Shown here one piece after another: positions 25,078 through 32,711 of a DNA stretch of 34,209 nt. Source of the stretch: CAZRIE01 sp964600075 (GTDB lineage Bacteria > Bacteroidota > Bacteroidia > Flavobacteriales > Flavobacteriaceae). The position numbers and the translations under genes are program-made. The notes under the pieces are model-generated. The model made no database searches and was not told the origin of the DNA. It saw only the letters and a list, made by a program, of their open reading frames with translations. The stretch lies in NCBI GenBank assembly GCA_964600075.1, contig CAZRIE010000038.1:1-34209 (forward strand), read 5' to 3'. The number at the start of each line of letters is the position of its first letter. Within the stretch, counting starts at the first letter, position 1.

Positions 25078-26742
25078 CTAGTAAGCATCGTCATGCACGT
25101 TGGCCACGGCCCTACCCGATGGGTCGTTCATGTTTTTAAAGGCTTCATCCCATTCCAATGCGATTTTCGTGCTACAAGCTACTGAAGCTTCTTGCGGAAC
25201 ACACAATGCCGCCGCATCGCTCGGAAAATGCGATTCGAATATCGACCGATAATAAAACTCCTCTTTAGAGGTCGGGGTCTGCAGGGGGAAACGGAACTTG
25301 GCGTTCGCCAATTGCTCGTCGGTAACCTCTTCATTGACTACCTCCTTTAGGGTATCGATCCAACTGTAGCCAACACCATCGGAAAACTGTTCTTTTTGTC
25401 GCCAAGCCACACTTTCGGGAAGCATGTCTTCAAATGCCTTGCGAACCACCCATTTTTCCATACGTTCGCCGTTGATCATTTTATCTTGTGGGTTGATGCG
25501 CATAGCGACATCAATAAACTCTTTGTCCAAAAACGGAACCCGACCTTCAATGCCCCAAGCTGCCAGTGATTTATTGGCACGCAGGCAATCGTACATGTGC
25601 AACTTGCTCAACTTACGAACAGTTTCTTCATGGAATTCTTCTGCGTTCGGCGCTTTATGGAAATAAAGATACCCGCCAAAAAGTTCGTCGGCACCTTCTC
25701 CTGAAAGTACCATTTTGATACCCATTGATTTAATAACCCGCGCCATTAAATACATCGGTGTAGAGGCTCGAATGGTAGTAATGTCATAGGTTTCAAGATT
25801 GAAAATAACATCTTTGATGGCATCAAGACCTTCTTGTATCGTAAACTTAATTTCGTGGTGTACGGTCCCGATATGCTCGGCCACTTTTTGCGCCGCTGCC
25901 AAATCTGGCGAGCCATCAAGCCCCACGGAAAAAGAATGTAATTGCGGCCACCAAGCATCGGTCGTATCATCTGACTCTATTCGCTTTTGAGCATACTTTT
26001 TGGCAATAGCTGAAGTTACCGAAGAATCTAACCCTCCCGAAAGTAACACCCCATAGGGCACATCAGACATCAGTTGGCGGTGAACTGCGGCTTCCAAGGC
26101 TTCCTTGATTTCTTGTATGCTCGTCTTATTGTCTTTTACCGCATCATATTCCATCCAATCTCTAGAATACCATTTTTTCAATTCGCCATCATTACTGTGC
26201 ATATAGTGCCCCGGAGGGAAAAGCTCGATTCTTGAACAGATACCTTCCAATGCTTTTAATTCGGAAGCAACATAAAACGTACCGTTCTGGTCCCACCCGA
26301 TATATAGGGGAATGATACCCATGTGGTCTCGGGCGATAAAATATTCGTCATTTTCGGCATCATAAATGGCAAAACCGAAGATACCGTTCATCTCGTCTAG
26401 GAACTCGACTCCTTTTTCTTTGTAGAGCGCCAAAATAACTTCACAATCCGATTCCGTTTGAAAGTTATACTTGCCATCAAATTGTTTTCTCAATGCTCTA
26501 TGGTTATAAATTTCCCCGTTGGCCGCCAAGACTAATTTTTTATCTTCGCTATACAAAGGCTGCTTACCCGAAGCCGGGTCAACAATAGACAAACGTTCAT
26601 GCGCCAGTATCGCCTTATCACCAGCATAGATTCCGCTCCAATCCGGTCCACGATGTCTTACTTTTTTTGACATCTCCAACAATTGGGGTCTTAAAGCTTC
26701 TGAACTTTCCTTTAAATCGAATGCACATACAATTCCACACAT
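25078..26742 (-). CDS. asnB: Asparagine synthase B (glutamine-hydrolysing)
   Basis: This enzyme makes asparagine from aspartate, ATP and glutamine (EC 6.3.5.4). The 554-residue protein starts MCGIVCAF, placing the nucleophile at Cys2 after Met removal. The N-terminal glutaminase domain includes RHRGPDWSG, HERLSIVDP and AANGEIYNH. The synthetase domain has the PP-loop LLSGGLDSSVTSAIAKKYA, GEGADELFGGY and EGRVPFLDKEF. Length and motifs match the E. coli AsnB type. A -7 promoter box lies at 26760-26767. The divergent neighbour is a DUF2911 protein, and no other amino acid synthesis gene adjoins it. Confidence 0.97.
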   Translation of the reverse strand: MCGIVCAFDLKESSEALRPQLLEMSKKVRHRGPDWSGIYAGDKAILAHERLSIVDPASGKQPLYSEDKKLVLAANGEIYNHRALRKQFDGKYNFQTESDCEVILALYKEKGVEFLDEMNGIFGFAIYDAENDEYFIARDHMGIIPLYIGWDQNGTFYVASELKALEGICSRIELFPPGHYMHSNDGELKKWYSRDWMEYDAVKDNKTSIQEIKEALEAAVHRQLMSDVPYGVLLSGGLDSSVTSAIAKKYAQKRIESDDTTDAWWPQLHSFSVGLDGSPDLAAAQKVAEHIGTVHHEIKFTIQEGLDAIKDVIFNLETYDITTIRASTPMYLMARVIKSMGIKMVLSGEGADELFGGYLYFHKAPNAEEFHEETVRKLSKLHMYDCLRANKSLAAWGIEGRVPFLDKEFIDVAMRINPQDKMINGERMEKWVVRKAFEDMLPESVAWRQKEQFSDGVGYSWIDTLKEVVNEEVTDEQLANAKFRFPLQTPTSKEEFYYRSIFESHFPSDAAALCVPQEASVACSTKIALEWDEAFKNMNDPSGRAVANVHDDAY

Positions 26743-26759
26743 AACAAGCTATTTTATAT

Positions 26760-26767
26760 CAAATTTA
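26760..26767 (-). promoter_or_regulatory. asnB promoter -7 box
   Basis: TAAATTTG on the minus strand fits TAnnTTTG, 18 bases before the start codon. A TTG 24 bases further upstream is a possible but over-spaced -33 box. Confidence 0.4.
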
Positions 26768-27021
26768 AAGGCAAAGGTGTGTTTATTCTTTCAATTATAA
26801 AACAATTAAATTAATTTAGTAACATATTTATACTATTATCCCTTATCTTGTTACACTCTTATATAAAATACTAAGTTTTGAACAAAAATCAGTGTATTCT
26901 GTAAGTAGCGTGAATTTTAACGACTTTTTAGCAGAGTTTAAACGGAATTCGAATTAGTTTTAACGCTATTCATCACATTGCCCCGAAACCAATCGGGACA
27001 GACAAAAACAAACACATAATT

Positions 27022-27561
27022 ATGAAAAAAGTATCTTTAATTGCTCTTATGGTTTTCGCCATAACCTTTTCAACAGAGGCTCTGGCGCAAAAATTCAGCG
27101 GATTGGACAAAAGCCCCATGGATATGGCCGCTTTTCCTAACGATTATAAAAAAGCCGATAAGGCTGTGCGGGTCATCTATAGCCGACCACAGTTAAAAGG
27201 CCGGTCGCTTTCTGAACTCGCTCCTGCAGGTAAAGTATGGCGCACCGGGGCGAACGAAGCTCCTGAAATTACATTTTATATGGATGTAGATTTCGGTGGA
27301 AAATCAATCAAGGCAGGAACCTACTCTATGTTTACCATACCAGGCGAAAAGGAGTGGACCGTAGCTTTGAATAAAAACCTCAACCAATGGGGAGCATATT
27401 CTTATGATGAAAGTGCCGATGTAGCTCGAGTTACCGTACCCAGCAGTACCGATGGAACATCACTTGAAGAATTTTCTATGACTTTTAAGGAAGTCGATGG
27501 CGGTGCCCATATGGTAATGGGATGGGGCAAAACACGTGTCGCCGTACCAATAAAAATGTAA
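27022..27561 (+). CDS. Exported DUF2911 protein
   Basis: A 179-residue exported protein of the DUF2911 family, whose function is not established. A signal peptide (MKKVSLIALMVFAITFSTEALAQ, cleavage near residue 23) is followed by the family features RVIYSRPQLKGRSL, GKVWRTGANEAPEITFYMDV, KAGTYSMFTIPGEKEWTVALN and NQWGAYSYDESADVARV. The mature part is a compact beta-rich domain, probably periplasmic or secreted. It is divergent from asnB and has its own strong terminator at 27586-27616. A small hairpin (CCCGA/TCGGG, 26982-26997) lies in the upstream region about 25 bases before the start codon, and its role is unknown. Confidence 0.9.
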   Translation: MKKVSLIALMVFAITFSTEALAQKFSGLDKSPMDMAAFPNDYKKADKAVRVIYSRPQLKGRSLSELAPAGKVWRTGANEAPEITFYMDVDFGGKSIKAGTYSMFTIPGEKEWTVALNKNLNQWGAYSYDESADVARVTVPSSTDGTSLEEFSMTFKEVDGGAHMVMGWGKTRVAVPIKM

Positions 27562-27585
27562 AATTTCCTGAAAACCTATAGTCGG

Positions 27586-27616
27586 AAAACCGAAGCCTTT
27601 GGCTTCGGTTTTTTTT
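27586..27616 (+). terminator. Rho-independent terminator of the DUF2911 gene
   Basis: AAAACCGAAGCC (27586-27597) pairs with GGCTTCGGTTTT (27601-27612) around TTT, with eight T residues at 27609-27616. It is a strong plus-strand terminator 25 bases after the stop. Confidence 0.9.
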
Positions 27617-28000
27617 GCTTAATAAAATAAACAAAGTGAAAAGCACTTTCTTAAAGATGAAGTGAGGTGTTCCGCATGCATTGGGACGCAGGTTCCGAAA
27701 GCCCAAGTGGCGGTCAAAGAATTTGAATCTGGGGAATAAAACCAAAATTGGTGTAAGTCGGCCAAATCGCGTTTCCTCGCGCGGCTTATTCCCTGGTTAA
27801 TACATCTTTCATTTGAAAACTTAACATAAGGAAATTTTTTCGAATTCTATAAGGTTACCACATCGTAAAATGTCAAAACGGACTTACCTTTTACACCGGA
27901 AAATCGGTACTCAATGCATCTATCCCGACCTTATCAAGAAGGGCATTAGCATTAGGATTAAGGGAAAAGGATAAACTCAAAAAGGCAGGAAGGTAAAGCT
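27617..28000. other. Intergenic region with a short open frame of unknown status
   Basis: No convincing gene. A plus-strand frame at 27853-27996 is open for 47 codons and ends with a protein-like basic stretch (SIPTLSRRALALGLREKDK), but it has no ATG or GTG start. It may be a decayed gene end. The rest of the gap shows no pattern I can name. Confidence 0.35.
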
Positions 28001-28432
28001 TTATTCGGCAGAAATACTTTTTACGCCATTTATAGCATAGGAGCCATCTGAAGAAGTGGCCTTTCCACTAATAGCACTGCCTTTCGCTTTCAGCATTACC
28101 GAAACCCTACTGCCTTCAATCATCACATCGAAACCAATCTCTTTACCTTTGACCGTTACATTTTCTCCTAAAAAAGTACTTGTGCCAACTTGCACTTGTA
28201 CCTTATATTGGTTGTTCTGTTTCATAATTACCAAAAAACCTTTTTCATACCCATCAGTGGCACCCGCGACGGTATAGGCCCATCCGCCAACAAGGTCGTC
28301 TGCCGTATTACCTATACTAGTTTCCGTATTTAAGGTACTGCTGAGCGCAACATCACCCGCATTGATGGTACCCATCATACTAAATGACACGGCAACGAGT
28401 AAAAACTGTAATTTTTTAATATTCTTTTTCAT
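28001..28432 (-). CDS. Small exported protein of unknown function
   Basis: I do not recognise the family. The 143-residue product has a signal peptide (MKKNIKKLQFLLVAVSFSMMGTINA, cleavage near residue 25). After a short Thr/Ser linker comes a compact beta-rich region: DDLVGGWAYTVAGATDGYEKG, then FLVIMKQNNQYKVQVQVG, VTVKGKEIGFDVMIEGSRV and SGKATSSDGSYAINGVK. The GGW opening and the alternating strands suggest a small beta-barrel or sandwich, possibly ligand-binding, but this is inference. It lies 61 bases downstream of the NYN gene on the same strand and may be co-transcribed. A near -7 box (TAAATTTA) lies about 25 bases before its start, so it may also have its own promoter. Confidence 0.8.
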   Translation of the reverse strand: MKKNIKKLQFLLVAVSFSMMGTINAGDVALSSTLNTETSIGNTADDLVGGWAYTVAGATDGYEKGFLVIMKQNNQYKVQVQVGTSTFLGENVTVKGKEIGFDVMIEGSRVSVMLKAKGSAISGKATSSDGSYAINGVKSISAE

Positions 28433-28493
28433 CTTTTAATATGTATTAGTAGAGTTAAATTTACACATTTTAAAATTCTAGCCAACCTCTCAG

Positions 28494-29255
28494 CTATTTT
28501 CTTGACCTTGATTTAGGTTTATCTTTCATTTTCACAAATATCAGTTTCTTGCGACCTTTAGAATCTTCACGTCGCTCAACCTCAATGCTTTTGATAGACT
28601 GGATAAGGGGAGTCAATTTTTGAAATCCGTAGTTTCGGGAATCAAAATTAGGCTGTTTTTTTTGTAACAAGCTACCTACATCTCCCAAAAAAGCCCACCC
28701 ATCATCATCTGCCACATCGTCGATGGTCGTAGAAATAAGTCTTAAATCTTTGCTTGTAATCTTATCAACGCTATTCTCTGTACCTTCTTTACTTTTCGTA
28801 TTTTCTAGGGTATCTTCCTCCCCTTGCCCCTTTAAAATTTCGATATAGATAAACTTATCACAAGCCACAATAAAGGGGTTTGGGGTTTTCTTTTCGCCGA
28901 TACCGAACACTTGCATGCCGGCTTCGCGAAGCCTAGTGGCCAAACGCGTAAAATCACTATCGCTGCTTACGATGCAGAAGCCATTTACTTTTCCAGTATA
29001 CAGAATATCCATGGCATCAATAATCATCGCTGAATCGGTTGCGTTCTTACCTTGGGTATATCCATATTGTTGAATAGGCGTAATGGCGTTTTCTAATAGT
29101 ATATTTTTCCATTTGCCCAATCGAGGGTTTGTCCAATCGCCGTAGATACGCTTAATCGTTGGGTTACCGTATTTTGCGATTTCCTCCATCATTTCTTTGA
29201 CGTAAGCTGAGGGTATGTTATCGCCGTCTATCAGTACAGCTAAATTCAGGTCCAT
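28494..29255 (-). CDS. NYN domain nuclease-like protein with C-terminal LOTUS/OST-HTH domain
   Basis: A cytosolic 253-residue protein. The N-terminal NYN domain (PIN-like, LabA/DUF88 group, about 1-145) shows the acidic residues of the fold: LIDGDN (Asp10, Asp12), ATDSAMIIDAMD (near 72-83) and SSDSDFTRLATRLREAG (near 97-113). A charged linker (about 145-165) leads to an OST-HTH/LOTUS domain (about 168-250) with WAFLGDVGSLLQKKQPNFD, YGFQKLTPLIQS and a basic tail KPKSRSRK. NYN proteins are predicted RNases, and LOTUS domains bind RNA or protein partners, so a role in RNA processing is likely but unproven. A near -7 box TATCTTTA lies at 29271-29278. It is divergent from the DUF2975 gene. Confidence 0.9.
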   Translation of the reverse strand: MDLNLAVLIDGDNIPSAYVKEMMEEIAKYGNPTIKRIYGDWTNPRLGKWKNILLENAITPIQQYGYTQGKNATDSAMIIDAMDILYTGKVNGFCIVSSDSDFTRLATRLREAGMQVFGIGEKKTPNPFIVACDKFIYIEILKGQGEEDTLENTKSKEGTENSVDKITSKDLRLISTTIDDVADDDGWAFLGDVGSLLQKKQPNFDSRNYGFQKLTPLIQSIKSIEVERREDSKGRKKLIFVKMKDKPKSRSRK

Positions 29256-29399
29256 AGGTTTGTGTTTTTGTAAAGATAATAGGTTTTAATGCTATCAAAA
29301 GAAGTTAGTCTATTTAAAATCAAATTATCAAATATATATTGTTTAACATTTATTTTTTATTGTTTATCAATAAATTTTTGTTTATTTACACTAATAAAA

Positions 29400-30062
29400 A
29401 TGATTAATACTCAATTTATGAAAGAACAAAGCGATATTCGAGGTAGGGTACTGATTAAATTTTTATTAATCACTTTTAGAAGTATTTTTCTTCTTTATAG
29501 CCTTAGTCTAATTCTTTACCTGATAATAACAACTATATCACTCAACACTCGCAACCAAGAAAATTATATAAGTTTACCGGTACTTTTCGAATTCACGGAG
29601 ACTGGAAATTTGATTTCTTCGGAAGGCGAAAGCATATCGAACGTAAATCTTCATTATGCAACGGGAATTATAGACACTCCATCCCTCCCTAGAACGGTAG
29701 GAATATTATCGTTGTTAGTTAATGTTCTAATTTCTACGTGCATACTATTGATAATCAGACTTATTTGCCAAATACTTGACGCAGCCAATACAAGTGATTT
29801 TTTAATGGTAAAAAATGCTATTCGCATGAGGAATATGGCGCTTTTGTTTATTGTTGTATTTTTCATAGACAAACTCAATCTCTTGATATCTTCGTTATAC
29901 CTCAGCGATAAGTTAGAGTTTTCAGGGATTACATTTACGGGTATTAATTATTATTTTTTTTCAAGATGGGAATATGTTTTCTTTTATCTTTTCTTATTAG
30001 TTATTGCAGAAGCTTTTCGCATAGGTTCCCTATTAAAAGAGGAAAACGATTTAACCATCTAA
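29400..30062 (+). CDS. DUF2975 membrane protein
   Basis: A 220-residue integral membrane protein of the DUF2975 family, function unknown. Four hydrophobic segments are seen: RSIFLLYSLSLILYLIITT, TVGILSLLVNVLISTCILLI, MRNMALLFIVVFFIDKLNLL and YVFFYLFLLVIAEAFRIG. The loop after segment two contains ICQILDAANTSDFLMVKNAIRMR, typical of the family, and the end reads RIGSLLKEENDLTI. I start at ATG 29400; ATG 29418 (MKEQSDIRG) is equally possible. An upstream in-frame ATG at 29289 would add 37 residues encoded by very AT-rich DNA that looks intergenic. The Cro/C1-type regulator follows after 9 bases. This pairing is also known in Bacillus (YoaS with YozG). Confidence 0.85.
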   Translation: MINTQFMKEQSDIRGRVLIKFLLITFRSIFLLYSLSLILYLIITTISLNTRNQENYISLPVLFEFTETGNLISSEGESISNVNLHYATGIIDTPSLPRTVGILSLLVNVLISTCILLIIRLICQILDAANTSDFLMVKNAIRMRNMALLFIVVFFIDKLNLLISSLYLSDKLEFSGITFTGINYYFFSRWEYVFFYLFLLVIAEAFRIGSLLKEENDLTI

Positions 30063-30071
30063 AAGCAACAC

Positions 30072-30275
30072 ATGCCCATAATTGTAAATCTTGATGTGAT
30101 GCTTGCCCGTAGAAAGATGTCTTTGACTGAACTTTCTGAAAAAGTGGGAATCACCATGTCGAATCTTTCCATCTTAAAAAAGGGGAAAGCAAAAGCTGTA
30201 AGGTTTAGTACGCTACAAGCTATTTGCGAGGTTTTAGAATGCCAGCCAGGTGATATTTTGGAATATCAATCATAA
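30072..30275 (+). CDS. Small Cro/C1-type (YozG-like) HTH regulator
   Basis: A 67-residue single-domain DNA-binding protein. The XRE helix-turn-helix is plain: VMLARRKMSLTELSEKVGIT, then MSNLSILKKGKAKAVRFSTL, followed by AICEVLECQPGDILEYQS, which is the usual end of YozG-like regulators. It starts 9 bases after the DUF2975 stop, so the two genes form an operon, and in such pairs the regulator is thought to control the membrane protein or its own operon. No operator palindrome is obvious in the 144 bases before the pair. Confidence 0.92.
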   Translation: MPIIVNLDVMLARRKMSLTELSEKVGITMSNLSILKKGKAKAVRFSTLQAICEVLECQPGDILEYQS

Positions 30276-30498
30276 TAAACGAGATCTACGTAGCCATACA
30301 AGGTATTCCCCAGAAGATCGTTTTGAAATTCCGAATTACGTTTTGAGGTACTAGGCATCAGTTCTCGCTAAAAAAGCGGGATTGGTTCAACTATCTTTTT
30401 TCAAAACATCGCTACGCACCTTTTCAAAATAGGTTTTACTAATAAATAGCTTCATAAATATCAATTTAAACATTCTAGGTTATTTGACCCAACTTCAT

Positions 30499-30506
30499 TA
30501 AGTTTG
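30499..30506 (+). promoter_or_regulatory. NIPSNAP gene promoter -7 box
   Basis: TAAGTTTG matches TAnnTTTG exactly, 26 bases before the ATG at 30533. The upstream TTTG at 30483 is too near (12 bases) for a normal -33 box. Confidence 0.4.
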
Positions 30507-30532
30507 ATATTCACTAATGAACAGCTTTGAAA

Positions 30533-31318
30533 ATGAATACCATGCAAAAATCAATTATTACCTTTCTCCTGATTTTTTCAATAACTTTTACAAGTACAGC
30601 TCAAGACGAAAAACGCCAATTCTATCAGTTGAAGACTTATACCTTGGTAGATGAAAAACAAGAGGGTATTATGGATACTTATCTTAAAGATGCCTATTTG
30701 CCCGCACTAAAAAGAGCTAATATTCAAACTGTGGGAGTTTTTAAATTGCGACCGAGCAATTTCCTTACAGCGAATAAAATCTATGTGTTGATTCCTTTTG
30801 AATCAATGGAGCAGTTCTTGACTTTGGAGAATATGCTCGCACAAGATAAAACGTATATTTCTGCGGGAATGGCCTATATTAAGGCAAAGCACGATGAGCC
30901 ACCTTACGACCATATTAACTCAACACTCATGAAGGCCTTTACCGAAATGCCTCAGATGAGAGCATCGGAAGTAGAAGGTCCGAAAAAAAACCGGGTCTAT
31001 GAACTGCGAAGTTATGAATCGCCTACCGAGGCTACCTATCAGAATAAAGTGGATATGTTCAATGCCGGGGGTGAGGTAGCACTTTTCGAATCGTTAGGTT
31101 TCAATGCCGTTTTTTATGCGGAAGTAGTTTCAGGAGACCGTATGCCAAACTTGATGTATATGACCACCTTCCCCAATATGGAAAAGCGGGATGCCCTCTG
31201 GGAAGCATTTTTTGCCTCAGATAAATGGGGAAAATTAAAAGCGGACCCTAAGTATCAGAACAATATGAAAAAGGCGGATAAGATACTACTCTACCCCACC
31301 GAGTACTCGGATTACTAG
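30533..31318 (+). CDS. Exported NIPSNAP-family protein
   Basis: A 261-residue exported protein with NIPSNAP-type ferredoxin-like folds. A signal peptide (about residues 1-24, ending STAQ) is followed by the first domain (about 27-115, FYQLKTYTLVDEKQEGIMD, LKRANIQTVGVF) and a second, clearer NIPSNAP domain (about 150-260, RVYELRSYESPTEATYQNK, GFNAVFYAEVVSGDRMPNL, MYMTTFPNMEKRDALWEAF). The family name comes from mitochondrial proteins, but the biochemical role of these bacterial exported forms is unknown. I start at ATG 30533; TTG 30527 and ATG 30542 are alternatives. It is transcribed alone and converges with the OmpA-like gene. Confidence 0.88.
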   Translation: MNTMQKSIITFLLIFSITFTSTAQDEKRQFYQLKTYTLVDEKQEGIMDTYLKDAYLPALKRANIQTVGVFKLRPSNFLTANKIYVLIPFESMEQFLTLENMLAQDKTYISAGMAYIKAKHDEPPYDHINSTLMKAFTEMPQMRASEVEGPKKNRVYELRSYESPTEATYQNKVDMFNAGGEVALFESLGFNAVFYAEVVSGDRMPNLMYMTTFPNMEKRDALWEAFFASDKWGKLKADPKYQNNMKKADKILLYPTEYSDY

Positions 31319-31345
31319 CTGCTGGAAGAAAATCCTATCAGATTC

Positions 31346-32479
31346 TTATTCATCTGAGACCGTTCGAGTAATTACAAACTCTACCCTTCGATTTCGCTTT
31401 CGACCTTCATCAGTGGCATTTGAAGTAATGGGTTTTTCGCCACCAAAGCCCCGCCATGTGATACGATCTTTCGCTAATCCCATTTGTAAAAGATGATTTG
31501 CTACGGCTTCCGCCCTCTTGGTCGAAAGTGACTTATTATAACTTTCCGGGCCGATGGAATCAGTATGGCCGTTTATGGCTATATGAAGTTCTGTATTTGC
31601 AGAAAGGTAGTCATGAATGTTTTGCAGTTCCTGTTTTGGGGCTTCCAATAATTGAAATTTATCAAAGGTGAAAAGTACGTCTTCGAAAACGTGTTTTTTG
31701 TTCAACTCAAAGACAGGTTTTTTATCTTGAACATTTTTTGCCACTACTTTTTTAGAGGGAACTCCGGCTACGGCTGATTGAACCGAAACCATATCAACAT
31801 AATAATACGCTCCTTGTTTGGCGTTCCGTTTGGTCTTGAAAAGACGGGTGCGAGCATTATTTTTAAAGTTGCCCATAATCATGAACCGCTCCGTGCCTTT
31901 GGCAATGAATTGGGTGTTGACCAAAATCCAATCTTGGGTGTCGGAATAGAAATTGGCATACCCTATTTCCATATAGTTATAGTCGTTCTCTTTTTGTTGG
32001 TATAATTGTTTTTTGGAAAGTTCTTTTTTTATAGGAATTTCTAATTTATCCTTCGCAAACAACACCCCGAATTCCTTTATTGCAAAATCAGAACGCTCGG
32101 CCAAACTCACAAAAAAGGACACTCGATACGTTTTTCCTTTTTCCAGAGGTGCCCCCAATTCTGCCTGAAGATATTCCCGATAATCTTCTGGCGCATAGAG
32201 ATAAAGTCCTGCATAGCCTGTTCCAAAATCTGCCGGTTGCGAGCCATTGAAATTATCGGGAGTCCCCATGGCCGTACTACAACCGTTAAAATAATCGGTA
32301 GAACCTTCCGTAGGGGTTGACCATATTTCAACATCCGCATCAAAATTGCCTAACCTTTTCGGACAATTAACGAATTGCTCAAAACTCGGGTTTTTTAATA
32401 AGTTCTGAGAAGATAGGGTAAAGGTGCAAAATAGACACAATAACAATTGGGTGTGTTTTCCGTTTTGAAGGATGACCAT
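31346..32479 (-). CDS. OmpA-family protein with N-terminal beta-sandwich domain
   Basis: A 377-residue envelope protein. A signal peptide (hydrophobic 11-22, ending SSQ) precedes an N-terminal domain that begins NLLKNPSFEQ and contains TGYAGLYLYAPEDYREYLQ and GKTYRVSFFVSLAE, resembling carbohydrate-binding jelly-roll folds. After a linker, the OmpA C-terminal domain (about 265-370) shows VLFTFDKFQLL, INGHTDSIGPESYNKSLSTK, ITWRGFGGEKPI and GRKRNRRVEFVI. That domain binds peptidoglycan through the Asp and Arg in those motifs. The protein probably links the outer membrane or the surface to the cell wall. A -7 box lies 22 bases upstream of the start. No barrel domain is present. Confidence 0.9.
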   Translation of the reverse strand: MVILQNGKHTQLLLCLFCTFTLSSQNLLKNPSFEQFVNCPKRLGNFDADVEIWSTPTEGSTDYFNGCSTAMGTPDNFNGSQPADFGTGYAGLYLYAPEDYREYLQAELGAPLEKGKTYRVSFFVSLAERSDFAIKEFGVLFAKDKLEIPIKKELSKKQLYQQKENDYNYMEIGYANFYSDTQDWILVNTQFIAKGTERFMIMGNFKNNARTRLFKTKRNAKQGAYYYVDMVSVQSAVAGVPSKKVVAKNVQDKKPVFELNKKHVFEDVLFTFDKFQLLEAPKQELQNIHDYLSANTELHIAINGHTDSIGPESYNKSLSTKRAEAVANHLLQMGLAKDRITWRGFGGEKPITSNATDEGRKRNRRVEFVITRTVSDE

Positions 32480-32500
32480 TTAGGTGAAGTTTAACCTTCT

Positions 32501-32508
32501 CAAAAATA
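32501..32508 (-). promoter_or_regulatory. OmpA-like gene promoter -7 box
   Basis: TATTTTTG on the minus strand matches TAnnTTTG, 22 bases before the ATG at 32479. No -33 TTG is seen at standard spacing. Confidence 0.4.
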
Positions 32509-32711
32509 GGAAATTATGGAGAAGCTACTGGCAGCCTTCGCCAAAATGCCTCAATTCTCGGGTGTTTTGGAAGAATATATTTTTTTTTCGTTAGATTCAG
32601 CGTAACATCCTGAATTTTATCAAAAAAATAGCGGAGGTCAATCGGAGAACTTGCGTGTCCGTAAACATTAGGTGCAACTGTATGTCGTCGAGGCAGGCCC
32701 AGGGTGTCACA

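Noticed and set aside
29400..30275. Membrane protein plus small HTH regulator read as a toxin-antitoxin pair
   Set aside because: The pair matches the known DUF2975/YozG-like arrangement; the membrane protein is too large and polytopic for a typical toxin.
28494..30275. NYN protein beside an HTH and membrane gene as a defence island
   Set aside because: The genes are divergent, no other defence domain is near, and NYN-LOTUS proteins are common housekeeping genes in Bacteroidota.
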